Assembly (NCBI RefSeq): GCF_004345725.1
Contig: NZ_SLXG01000016.1
Coordinates: 1 to 64,000 of the forward strand
Direction: 5' to 3'
DNA length: 64,000 bases
Source: Crenobacter luteus
Lineage (GTDB): Bacteria; Pseudomonadota; Gammaproteobacteria; Burkholderiales; Chromobacteriaceae
The notes under the pieces are model-generated. The model did no database searches, was not told the DNA's origin, and was given only the letters and a program-made list of their open reading frames with translations. Positions within the stretch are counted from its first letter, which is position 1; each line of letters starts with the position of its first letter. The translations under genes and the position numbers were made by a program. Below are positions 9,756 through 18,706 of the stretch, one piece after another.

Positions 9756-10439
9756 TCAGGGTACGTCGGCGTAGCGCATGCGGCGTACGATGATGCGGGT
9801 CTTTTTCGCCAGCCCCGGCGCGGCGCGATGCTCGTCGTAATAGCGCGGGTTGGGCACCATCGCCGCAAGACGGGCCGCCTGCGCCGGCGAGAGGCGCGCC
9901 GCCGAAACGCGGAAATAATGCCGGCTCGCCGCCTCGGCGCCGAACACGCCGTTGCCCCACTCGATCACGTTCAGGTAGATCTCGAAGATGCGCCGCTTGT
10001 CCATCACCGCCTCGAGCATCACGGTGATCGCCGCCTCCTCGAGCTTGCGCCACGGCGTCTTCCTGCTCGACAGGAACAGATTCTTCGCCAGCTGCTGGCT
10101 GATGGTCGAGCCGCCGGCGACGATCCTGCCTTTTTGCATATTCTTCTCGAACGCCGCCTCGATGCCGTCCCAATCGAAACCGACATGGTCGACGAACTTG
10201 GCGTCCTCGGAGGCGACGATCGCGCGCTTGAGGTTGGCCGAGATCCGCTCGTACGGCACCCACTTGTGGTGCAGTTCGGCTTCCGGGTCGTTTTCCTGCA
10301 GGCGCGCGAGCTGCTCGTTCATGAAGGTGCTCGCCGACGGGTTGTTGGCGCGCCAGTAGACGATATGGCCGAAGATCCACAGGTTGTACAAAACAAAGGC
10401 GGCCAGAAGGGCCGCCCCGATTTTCAGCAGCAGGCGCAT
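9756..10439 (-). CDS. mtgA: Monofunctional peptidoglycan glycosyltransferase MtgA
   Basis: A GT51 enzyme that polymerises lipid II into glycan strands at the periplasmic face. A single N-terminal membrane anchor (about 5-28) is followed by the GT51 motifs: EDAKF with catalytic Glu78, GGSTISQQLAKN (109-120), RKLEEA, and EIYLNVIEWG with the second acidic cluster. There is no transpeptidase domain; 227 aa is the usual length. It starts 3 nt after the aroE stop, so the two form an operon. Confidence 0.95.
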   Translation of the reverse strand: MRLLLKIGAALLAAFVLYNLWIFGHIVYWRANNPSASTFMNEQLARLQENDPEAELHHKWVPYERISANLKRAIVASEDAKFVDHVGFDWDGIEAAFEKNMQKGRIVAGGSTISQQLAKNLFLSSRKTPWRKLEEAAITVMLEAVMDKRRIFEIYLNVIEWGNGVFGAEAASRHYFRVSAARLSPAQAARLAAMVPNPRYYDEHRAAPGLAKKTRIIVRRMRYADVP

Positions 10440-10442
10440 GAA

Positions 10443-11264
10443 TCAGGCCAACAGGTCCCGCAGCAGATTGGTCACGGTGCGCGTCTCCGGCTGCACGCCA
10501 CGCCAGATGCGGAACGATTCGGCCGCCTGCTCGACCAGCATGCCGAGGCCGTCGGCCAGCATGCCAGCGTTCTCGGCTTGCGCGCGCGCCAGGAAGGGGG
10601 TCAGGCCCTTGCTGTAGACCATGTCGTAGGCCAGCGTGCGCGGGGTGAACACGCCGCGCGGAATCGGCGGCAGGTCGTTCGACAGGCTCGACGAGGTCGC
10701 GTTGATGATGATGTCGAAGGTACGACCGGCGAGCGCCTCGTAGCCGACTGCCTCGATGGCGCCGAACGGGCCGAACTGGTGAGCCAGCGCCTCGGCCTTG
10801 ATCAGCGTGCGGTTGGCGATGGTCAGCGCGGCCGGCCGCTGCTCCAAGAGCGGCACCAGCACGCCGCGCACCGCGCCGCCGGCGCCGAGGATCAGCACGC
10901 GCTGGCCCTCGATCGGAAAGTCGAGGTTGTCGACGATGTCGCGCACCAAGCCGACGCCGTCGGTGTTGTCGCCAAAGGCCTTGCCGTCCTTGAAGGTCAG
11001 CGTGTTGACCGCCTCGGCGGCGCGCGCGCGCTCGGTCAGCTCGTCGGCGTAGCGGAAGGCGTCGCCCTTGAACGGCAGCGTGATGTTGAGGCCGCGGGCA
11101 CCGGCGGCGACGAACTCGTCGACCACGTCGTTGAACTTGCCGAGTTCGGCGTACAGGCGCTCGTAGGCGATGTCCTCGCCGGTCGCCTTGGCGAACTCGG
11201 CGTGGATGAACGGCGACTGGCTGTGAGCGATCGGGTTGCCGATCACGGCGTAACGGTCGGTCAT
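10443..11264 (-). CDS. aroE: Shikimate dehydrogenase AroE
   Basis: NADPH-dependent reduction of 3-dehydroshikimate to shikimate in aromatic amino acid synthesis. The N-terminal substrate domain has NPIAHSQSP, the catalytic Lys66 in NITLPFK, and Asp102 in GDNTDGVG. The nucleotide-binding loop is GAGGAVRG. The length is 273 aa. AGGGA lies upstream of the ATG at 11264. It leads the aroE-mtgA unit. Confidence 0.96.
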   Translation of the reverse strand: MTDRYAVIGNPIAHSQSPFIHAEFAKATGEDIAYERLYAELGKFNDVVDEFVAAGARGLNITLPFKGDAFRYADELTERARAAEAVNTLTFKDGKAFGDNTDGVGLVRDIVDNLDFPIEGQRVLILGAGGAVRGVLVPLLEQRPAALTIANRTLIKAEALAHQFGPFGAIEAVGYEALAGRTFDIIINATSSSLSNDLPPIPRGVFTPRTLAYDMVYSKGLTPFLARAQAENAGMLADGLGMLVEQAAESFRIWRGVQPETRTVTNLLRDLLA

Positions 11265-11428
11265 GGTAAAGCGTATCCCTTTGGCAAATGCGTGGCGCGG
11301 TGGAGAAACACCGCCGATGGCATGACTTTGCCTTGATGCGCGACGCGGCGCAAGCCGTCTCCGCCGCCGATGTCGCAACGCAGCAAAAGCCCGGCCCGGC
11401 CGCGCGGGCGCGACCGGGCCGTACTCGC

Positions 11429-11881
11429 TCAGCCCTGCACCCAGGGCAGGCCGCGCCCCTTCCAGCCGCCGATAGTGCCGCGATGGCCGGCGGCGTCCTT
11501 GTCGCCCTCGAAGCCCTCGAGCACGTTGTAGACCGAGGTGTAGCCGGCGCCGGTCGCCAGCCGCGCCGCCTCGTCCGAGCGCACGCCGCTGCGACACATG
11601 AACAGCACCATCGCCTCGGGGCTGACCTGCTCCTTCAGCTGCGCGAGAAAGTGTGGGTTCGGCTGCATGCCCGGCCAGGTCTTCAGCTCGATGCGCACCG
11701 AGTTCGGCACCGTGCCGACGAACTGCCACTCCGCCGCGCTCCTGACGTCGACCAGCACGACGCCGGGCAACTCGCCCATCAGGTGGGCCGCTTCCTGCGG
11801 CAACAGCGCACCGGAATACGGCAGCGCCAGTTCCTGCGCGCGCCGATGCGCGACGCCGAGAATTTCCTTGCTTTGGCTCAT
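11429..11881 (-). CDS. Rhodanese-like domain protein
   Basis: A single-domain rhodanese (150 aa), probably a cytoplasmic sulfurtransferase. The active-site loop is CRSGVRS with the persulfide Cys at 96. The CH2A-like LVDVRS motif lies at 43-48. An ideal AAGGAG lies 8 nt before the ATG at 11881; longer upstream starts are not supported. Its physiological sulfur acceptor is unknown. It is transcribed divergently from glnA. Confidence 0.85.
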   Translation of the reverse strand: MSQSKEILGVAHRRAQELALPYSGALLPQEAAHLMGELPGVVLVDVRSAAEWQFVGTVPNSVRIELKTWPGMQPNPHFLAQLKEQVSPEAMVLFMCRSGVRSDEAARLATGAGYTSVYNVLEGFEGDKDAAGHRGTIGGWKGRGLPWVQG

Positions 11882-11984
11882 CGTTTTCTCCTTGCCGCGG
11901 CCTGCACAATTCAAACCCGCCACGGCCTAAATGCGTTATAACACTGTGGGCCGCGCACCGGGAGAGGGCAGCCGCGCCGACAAA

Positions 11985-12001
11985 TGCACCAAACAGGTGC
12001 A
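11985..12001. promoter_or_regulatory. NtrC-type enhancer site 1 upstream of glnA
   Basis: TGCACCAAACAGGTGCA is a perfect match to the known NtrC dyad TGCACC-N5-GGTGCA. It lies about 85-100 nt upstream of the sigma-54 promoter, the normal enhancer distance. Confidence 0.85.
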
Positions 12002-12014
12002 TTGCCGCGATCCA

Positions 12015-12031
12015 TGCACCATGATCGGGCA
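12015..12031. promoter_or_regulatory. NtrC-type enhancer site 2 upstream of glnA
   Basis: TGCACCATGATCGGGCA has a perfect left arm and a degraded right arm. Its centre is 30 bp (close to three helical turns) from the centre of site 1, so two NtrC dimers could sit on one DNA face. Confidence 0.7.
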
Positions 12032-12082
12032 AAACCGGCGCCCCGGGCGAGCCGGCTCCCGCATTTTCCGGGCCGCGAAGAC

Positions 12083-12100
12083 CTGGCACGCTTCATGCTT
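12083..12100 (+). promoter_or_regulatory. Sigma-54 promoter of glnA
   Basis: CTGGCACGCTTCATGCTT matches the -24/-12 consensus TGGCACG-N4-TTGC at all but one position, with correct GG-to-GC spacing. It lies about 70 nt before the glnA start and downstream of two NtrC sites. Confidence 0.85.
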
Positions 12101-12168
12101 AGTTCTTGGCGTACCGGATTTCACCGATTCCAATAGCCATCTATTGCACAAAGCCTTAGGAGAGACAC

Positions 12169-13587
12169 ATGGCGGTTGCAGACGTTGTAAAACTGATCCA
12201 GGACAATGATGTCAAATTCGTTGACCTGCGCTTTACCGACACCCGCGGCAAAGAACAGCACGTGACCATCCCGGCCCACGTCGTACTGTCCGAGCCGGAA
12301 GAGTGGTTCGAGCACGGCCACGCCTTCGACGGTTCGTCGATCGCCGGCTGGAAAGGCATTCAGGCTTCCGACATGCTGCTGATGGCCGATCCGGCCTCCG
12401 CCAAGATCGACCCGTTCTTCGACGAGCCGACCGTGTTCATGACCTGCGACGTGGTCGACCCGGCCGACGGCAAGGGCTACGACCGCTGCCCGCGTTCGGT
12501 CGCCAAGCGTGCCGAAGCCTACCTGAAGGCCTCGGGCATCGGCGACACCGCCTACTTCGGTCCGGAACCGGAATTCTTCATCTTCGACTCGATCACCTGG
12601 GGCCAGGACATGTCCGGCTGCTTCGTGAAGATCAACGCCGAAGAAGCGGCCTGGTCGTCGAGCAAGGAATACGAAGGCGGCAACACCGGCCACCGTCCGG
12701 GCGTCAAGGGCGGCTACTTCCCGGTGCCGCCGGTCGACTCGTTCCAAGACATCCGCTCGGCCATGGTGCTGGTGCTGGAAGAACTGGGCGTGCCGGTCGA
12801 AGTGCACCACCACGAAGTGGCCACCGCCGGCCAGAACGAAATCGGCACCAAGTTCAGCACCCTGGTGCAACGCGCCGACTGGACCCAGATCCTGAAGTAC
12901 GTGGTGCACAACGTCGCGCACAGCTACGGCAAGACCGCCACCTTCATGCCCAAGCCGATCTTCGGCGACAACGGCTCGGGCATGCACGTGCACCAGTCGA
13001 TCTGGAAAGACGGCCAGAACCTGTTCGCCGGCGACGGCTACGGCGGCCTGTCCGAGACCGCGCTGTACTACATCGGCGGCATCATCAAGCACGCCAAGGC
13101 GCTGAACGCGATCACCAACCCGGGCACCAACTCGTACAAGCGCCTCGTGCCGCACTACGAAGCGCCGGTGAAGCTGGCCTACTCGGCCAAGAACCGCTCG
13201 GCCTCGATCCGCATTCCGCACGTGGCGAGCCCGAAAGGCCGTCGCATCGAAGCGCGCTTCCCGGATCCGCTGGCCAACCCGTACCTGTGCTTCGCCGCGC
13301 TCCTGATGGCCGGCCTGGACGGTATCCAGAACAAGATCCACCCGGGCGACGCGGCCGACAAGAACCTGTACGACCTGCCGCCGGAAGAGGACAAGCTGAT
13401 CCCGACCGTGTGCGCCTCGCTCGACGAAGCGCTGGCCGCGCTGGAAGCCGACCACGAGTTCCTGACCCGCGGCGGCGTGTTCAGCAAGGACTGGATCGAC
13501 GCCTACATCGAACTGAAGATGCAGGAAGTCAACCGTCTGCGCATGATCCCGCACCCGGTCGAGTTCGAGCAGAGCTACAGCGCCTGA
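12169..13587 (+). CDS. glnA: Glutamine synthetase, type I (GlnA)
   Basis: ATP-dependent amidation of glutamate, the main ammonia-assimilation enzyme (dodecamer). The family signatures are present: FDGSSIAGW, the ATP-binding [18 protein letters not shown], and the adenylylation loop NLYDLPPEE with the modified Tyr at 401. This indicates GlnE-type covalent control. The length is 472 aa. GGAGA lies before the ATG. A sigma-54 promoter with two NtrC sites lies upstream, and ntrB-ntrC follow after a small gene. The coding sequence uses more optimal codons than its neighbours, consistent with high expression. Confidence 0.98.
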   Translation: MAVADVVKLIQDNDVKFVDLRFTDTRGKEQHVTIPAHVVLSEPEEWFEHGHAFDGSSIAGWKGIQASDMLLMADPASAKIDPFFDEPTVFMTCDVVDPADGKGYDRCPRSVAKRAEAYLKASGIGDTAYFGPEPEFFIFDSITWGQDMSGCFVKINAEEAAWSSSKEYEGGNTGHRPGVKGGYFPVPPVDSFQDIRSAMVLVLEELGVPVEVHHHEVATAGQNEIGTKFSTLVQRADWTQILKYVVHNVAHSYGKTATFMPKPIFGDNGSGMHVHQSIWKDGQNLFAGDGYGGLSETALYYIGGIIKHAKALNAITNPGTNSYKRLVPHYEAPVKLAYSAKNRSASIRIPHVASPKGRRIEARFPDPLANPYLCFAALLMAGLDGIQNKIHPGDAADKNLYDLPPEEDKLIPTVCASLDEALAALEADHEFLTRGGVFSKDWIDAYIELKMQEVNRLRMIPHPVEFEQSYSA

Positions 13588-13603
13588 TCGACGCCGATCG
13601 ACG

Positions 13604-13631
13604 AAAAACCCGCCCCCGTGGCGGGTTTTTT
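13604..13631 (+). terminator. Terminator after glnA
   Basis: An 11-bp stem (13604-13614 with 13620-13630) followed by six T, starting 17 nt after the glnA stop. Confidence 0.85.
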
Positions 13632-13748
13632 CTTGCCCGTCGCCAGACGCCGGGCATGACGAGGGCGGCGCTTTTGCTTATGATGAAAGCGTTGCTGCGG
13701 CGCATGATTGCGCCGGCCCCGCCCAGCCCTCTTCCGCAGTGGACTCCG

Positions 13749-14252
13749 ATGAAAGCACTTCCCCTCGTCTTGGCCGCCCTCCTGAGCGGCACCGTCCAGG
13801 CCGCGGTGTACAAACACGTCGACGCCGACGGCCGCGTCACCTATACCAACGTGCCGATCCGCGGCAGCCAGCGCCTCGAACTCGCGCCGCTGTCGAGCTA
13901 CCGTCCGGGCGGCGTCGCGCCCTCGCCCGCTGCGGCGCCGCGCGCGAAAGACGACGGCGGCGCGGCGGCGCGTCCGGCCCCCGCCCCGTCCGGCGGCGGC
14001 TTCCCGCAGGTCAGCGCCGACACGCAGAAGCAGCGCGACGCCGGCCGGCGCAAGATCCTCGAGGACGAACTGGCCAACGAGACCCGGGCGCTGGCCGAAG
14101 CCAGGAAGGCGCTCGCCGACGGCGAGGCGGTGCGGCTGGGCAACGAGAAAAACTACCAGAAATACCTCGACCGCGTGCAGAAGCTCAAGGACGCGGTGAC
14201 CGACCGCGAGAAGAACGTCGCCGCGATCCGGAAGGAGCTCGGCCAACCCTGA
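13749..14252 (+). CDS. DUF4124 domain-containing periplasmic protein
   Basis: A 167-residue exported protein. A signal peptide (about 1-18, ending VQA) is followed by the DUF4124 motif AVYKHVDADGRVTYTNVP. A Pro/Ala-rich linker comes next, then a C-terminal coiled coil (about 95-167) rich in Lys, Glu and Arg. Function is unknown; such proteins often lie between glnA and ntrB in Betaproteobacteria. The start was chosen because it places the signal peptide at the N-terminus; upstream ATGs add an unlikely leader. The gene ends in a repeat copy (14238-14247) that encodes LGQP. Confidence 0.8.
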   Translation: MKALPLVLAALLSGTVQAAVYKHVDADGRVTYTNVPIRGSQRLELAPLSSYRPGGVAPSPAAAPRAKDDGGAAARPAPAPSGGGFPQVSADTQKQRDAGRRKILEDELANETRALAEARKALADGEAVRLGNEKNYQKYLDRVQKLKDAVTDREKNVAAIRKELGQP

Positions 14253-14258
14253 GCCGCA

Positions 14259-14275
14259 CGCACCAGATCGGTGCA
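14259..14275. promoter_or_regulatory. NtrC-type site upstream of ntrBC
   Basis: CGCACCAGATCGGTGCA differs from the NtrC dyad TGCACC-N5-GGTGCA at a single position. It lies about 125 nt upstream of a sigma-54 promoter and suggests autoregulation of the ntrB-ntrC operon. Confidence 0.7.
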
Positions 14276-14398
14276 TTCGTGACGCGCGCCGGCCGCCGGC
14301 CGGCACCGCAACCGGGCCGGGCCCCGCGACATCCGTCGGCGGTCCGGCTTTTTCGCGCCCGGGCACGACGAAACGGCACGGGTTATCCCCAAGACAAA

Positions 14399-14416
14399 CT
14401 GGCGCGACACTTGCTT
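14399..14416 (+). promoter_or_regulatory. Sigma-54 promoter of ntrB-ntrC
   Basis: CTGGCGCGACACTTGCTT has TGG-N9-TTGC with correct spacing; the only departure in the -24 box is A to G. It ends 34 nt before the ntrB start. Confidence 0.8.
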
Positions 14417-14450
14417 TTGTTACGGTATCGCCCCGAAGGTGTGCACCGCC

Positions 14451-15506
14451 ATGATCCCCACCCGATACGCCGGACTGGAACTGCTCGACACCCCGGTGAT
14501 GATCGTCGACGCCGACGGCGCCGTCCGCTTCGTCAACCCGGCGTGCGAGAACCTGCTCGCGCTCGGCCGCCGCGAACTGACGCGCCAGCGCATCGCCACG
14601 CTGTTCCGCGACAGCGGACCGCTCGCGCAGGCGGTGGCGACCACGCTCCGGCAGCACGCCAGCTTCATCGAGCACGACCTCGCGCTCGGCCTCGCCCACC
14701 AGGACGGCGTGCTGCACGTCGCGCTGACCGTCACGCCGCTCGACGGCGACGAGCCGCTCGCGCTGCTGGAAATGCGCGCGCTCGACCAGCAACTGAAGAT
14801 CGCCAACGAGGAGCGACTCTTGCTGCTGCAGCAGGCCAACCGCGAGCTGATCCGCAACCTCGCGCACGAGATCAAGAACCCGCTCGGCGGCATCCGCGGC
14901 GCGGCGCAGCTCTTGGAGCACGAGTTGGCCGAGCGACCCGACCTCAAGGAATACACCGCGGTGATCAAGGAAGAGGCGCTCCGGCTGCAGTCGCTGGTCG
15001 ACCGCATGCTGATGCCGAACCAGCGCCACGCGCCGACCGAGGTCAACATCCACGAAGTGCTCGAGCGCGTGCGCAGCATCCTCTTGGCCGAAACGCCGAA
15101 GGGCCTGGTGGTGCGGCGCGACTACGACACCAGCCTACCGCTCCTGATCGCCGACAAGAGCCAGCTGATCCAGGTGGTGCTCAACATCGCCAAGAACGCG
15201 GTGCAGGCGATGAAGGGCGAGGGGCAGATCACGCTCAAGACCCGCGTCGCGCGCCAGGTGACGCTGGCGCGCAAGCGCCACGCGCTGGCGTTGAAACTGC
15301 AGATCGCCGATACCGGCCCCGGCATCCCCGACGACATCCGCGACCACATCTTCCACCCGCTGGTCACCGGCCGCGCCGAGGGCACCGGCCTCGGGCTGAC
15401 GCTGGCGCAGGCCTTCGTGCACCAGCACGGCGGCGCGATCGAGTTCGAATCGCGCCCGGGGCAGACCATTTTCACCGTACTGTTGCCGTTCAGCCGCGAC
15501 AGCTGA
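14451..15506 (+). CDS. ntrB: Nitrogen regulation sensor kinase NtrB (GlnL)
   Basis: A cytoplasmic histidine kinase/phosphatase that sets the phosphorylation of NtrC in response to PII. A PAS-like sensor domain (1-110) precedes the dimerisation domain with NLAHEIKNPLGG, phospho-acceptor His139 (the same number as in E. coli GlnL). The ATPase domain follows with N-box NIAKNAVQAM, DTGPGIP and EGTGLGLTLA. There are no membrane helices. The length is 351 aa. The ATG at 14451 is preferred to a GTG at 14439 that lies too close to the AAGG. ntrC begins 26 nt downstream. Confidence 0.95.
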   Translation: MIPTRYAGLELLDTPVMIVDADGAVRFVNPACENLLALGRRELTRQRIATLFRDSGPLAQAVATTLRQHASFIEHDLALGLAHQDGVLHVALTVTPLDGDEPLALLEMRALDQQLKIANEERLLLLQQANRELIRNLAHEIKNPLGGIRGAAQLLEHELAERPDLKEYTAVIKEEALRLQSLVDRMLMPNQRHAPTEVNIHEVLERVRSILLAETPKGLVVRRDYDTSLPLLIADKSQLIQVVLNIAKNAVQAMKGEGQITLKTRVARQVTLARKRHALALKLQIADTGPGIPDDIRDHIFHPLVTGRAEGTGLGLTLAQAFVHQHGGAIEFESRPGQTIFTVLLPFSRDS

Positions 15507-15532
15507 ACGGCCCCGAACAAAGGACGACGCGC

Positions 15533-16969
<1,437 letters not shown>

Positions 16970-16985
16970 CGTCGCGCGCGCCACG

Positions 16986-17021
16986 GACAAGGGCTCGGCC
17001 AACGTTGGCCGAGCCCTTGTC
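16986..17021. terminator. 36-bp perfect palindrome of two repeats, ntrC/MscS bidirectional terminator
   Basis: Bases 16986-17021 are perfectly self-complementary. The centre is a CTCGGCCAAC (16994-17003) joined directly to GTTGGCCGAG (17004-17013). It lies 16 nt after ntrC and 42 nt from the convergent MscS-like gene stop. The T-content after the stem is modest on each side. Confidence 0.75.
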
Positions 17022-17063
17022 TTGTCGCCGGCGTCCCAGCACCCGCTCGCGCGCTCGCCCCGG

Positions 17064-18608
17064 TCAGCCGCTGCGCGTCAGCCCGAAGAAGCGCCGCATC
17101 CGCTCCATCAGCTCGTTGCCCGGCTCCGGCAAGGGCGCGGCGGCCGGGTCGGGATGCTGCCGCTTGCGGCGGCGCTCGGCCAACCTTTTCTCCAGCGTGC
17201 GCGACAGGCTCTCCAAGAGCTCCTTGCGCGAGCTGAGTATGGTCTGCAGCGCCTCCTTGTCGAGCCGGAAGCATTCGACCGTGCCGCGCGCGACCACCGT
17301 CGCGCTCCTCGCCTCGCCGGTCATCAGCCCCATCTCGCCGAATACCTGCCCCGGGCCGAGCACGTCGACCAGCTGCCGGCCTTGGCCGTCGTCGACCCAT
17401 ACCTCGACTTCGCCCTTGATCAGGATGTAGAGCCGGTGCGCGACCTGCCCCTGCTGCATGATGGTGTCGCCGGTGACGAAGGGCGTGAACCTGAGCTGCT
17501 CGGCCAGCTGCACGCGCTCGGCCTCGGTCAGCGGCGCGAACAGGTCGACGCGCGACAGCGCCGCCAGCCGCTCCTCGATATGGCGCCGGTGGCGCGCCTC
17601 GAAGTATTTCTCGTTTTCCTTGGTGATCGCGACGTTGTACTGCGGCGCGGCGATGCGCACGTTGTGACGGCGCAGCGCCGCGTCGACATGGGCGCGCACC
17701 ATCGAGTCGGTCGGGTCGTCGAGGTTGAGGTCGAGCAGCCAGTAACGCACCGCGTAGCGGCACAGGCCGTTCTCGAAGCCCATCAGCACGCAGTTGGGCG
17801 GCGGCTCGTCGGCGACGTTCGGGATGTGCGCCTCGGCCAGCGCCTTCTCGACTTTCTGGATCACCTGGGTCGGCAGCGTTTCCCAGTCGACGTCGAAGTG
17901 CACCCAGCGCCGCCACTGCGACGGCTCGCCCTGGCGGCGGCCGAGGATGACGAACTTCTGCTTCATCAGCACGCTGTTCGGGATCACCACCGTCTCCCAG
18001 TTGCGCGTCTCGACGCTGGTCGCGCGCCAGTTGATCTCGACCACGCGGCCGGTGACGTCGTCGAGCCGGATCCAGTCGCCGATGTCGACCGAGTTGTCCA
18101 GCTGCAGCGCGATGCCGGCGAGGATGTTGCCCAGCGTGTCCTGCATCGCGAACGCCAGCACCGCGGTGATCACCGCCGACGTGGTGACGATCTGCGACAG
18201 GTCGAGCCCCGCCTGACGCAGCAGCACCAGCCCCCACGCGAGGTAGGCGACCGCGACGACGATGTCTTCGAGGATGCGCGGCGGCGTCAGGTGCGCCAGG
18301 GGCAGCGCGAGGCGGAACACCACCATGCCCCAGACGCGGATCAGGATCAGCCCCAAGAGCACGACGCACACCTCGGACAACAGCGTCCAGCTCAACGCCT
18401 GGCTGTCGCGGCCCATCCACAGCGACAGGCGCAGCAACGCGAACAGCAGCAGCGTCACCCACAGCGCGTGGCGCAGCCGGCGGCGGCTGTCGGCGTGGTA
18501 GCGGTAGAGCGCCACGCCCAACAGCAGCGTGACGAGGGCCAGCGTCACGGTGTCCTGCCAGCTGCCCGGCAAGGTCCCGCCCAGCCAGCGGTTCAGATCG
18601 GTCGACAT
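17064..18608 (-). CDS. MscS-family mechanosensitive channel with cyclic-nucleotide-binding domain
   Basis: A 514-residue inner-membrane protein. Four to five hydrophobic segments lie in residues 15-170. The MscS pore helix and beta domain follow (AFAMQDTLGNILAGIALQLD, IGDWIRLDD, the family signature VVEINWRATSVETRNWETVVIPNS). A Crp-type cyclic-nucleotide-binding domain occupies about 365-480 (LYILIKGEVEVW, GQVFGEMGLMTGEARSATV). A charged coiled tail closes the protein. This architecture is known as MscS coupled to a cNMP sensor (MscK/bCNG-like). The ligand (cAMP, c-di-GMP or other) cannot be read from the sequence. Confidence 0.88.
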   Translation of the reverse strand: MSTDLNRWLGGTLPGSWQDTVTLALVTLLLGVALYRYHADSRRRLRHALWVTLLLFALLRLSLWMGRDSQALSWTLLSEVCVVLLGLILIRVWGMVVFRLALPLAHLTPPRILEDIVVAVAYLAWGLVLLRQAGLDLSQIVTTSAVITAVLAFAMQDTLGNILAGIALQLDNSVDIGDWIRLDDVTGRVVEINWRATSVETRNWETVVIPNSVLMKQKFVILGRRQGEPSQWRRWVHFDVDWETLPTQVIQKVEKALAEAHIPNVADEPPPNCVLMGFENGLCRYAVRYWLLDLNLDDPTDSMVRAHVDAALRRHNVRIAAPQYNVAITKENEKYFEARHRRHIEERLAALSRVDLFAPLTEAERVQLAEQLRFTPFVTGDTIMQQGQVAHRLYILIKGEVEVWVDDGQGRQLVDVLGPGQVFGEMGLMTGEARSATVVARGTVECFRLDKEALQTILSSRKELLESLSRTLEKRLAERRRKRQHPDPAAAPLPEPGNELMERMRRFFGLTRSG

Positions 18609-18656
18609 GGCACCCTCCCCTTCGGCCAGCCGTCATGATTACAGCATAGCGTGCAA

Positions 18657-18686
18657 GCAAAACGCCGTCCCGCAGGGGACGGCGTT
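18657..18686 (-). terminator. Terminator after metE
   Basis: An 11-bp perfect stem (18661-18671 with 18676-18686), loop GCAG, with a T-run on the minus strand, about 20 nt past the metE stop. Confidence 0.75.
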
Positions 18687-18706
18687 CGCGCGGGGACGGA
18701 CGGCGC

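Noticed and set aside
13680-13748. Earlier start for the DUF4124 protein
   Set aside because: In-frame ATGs upstream would bury the signal peptide behind about 20 residues; no better ribosome site supports them.
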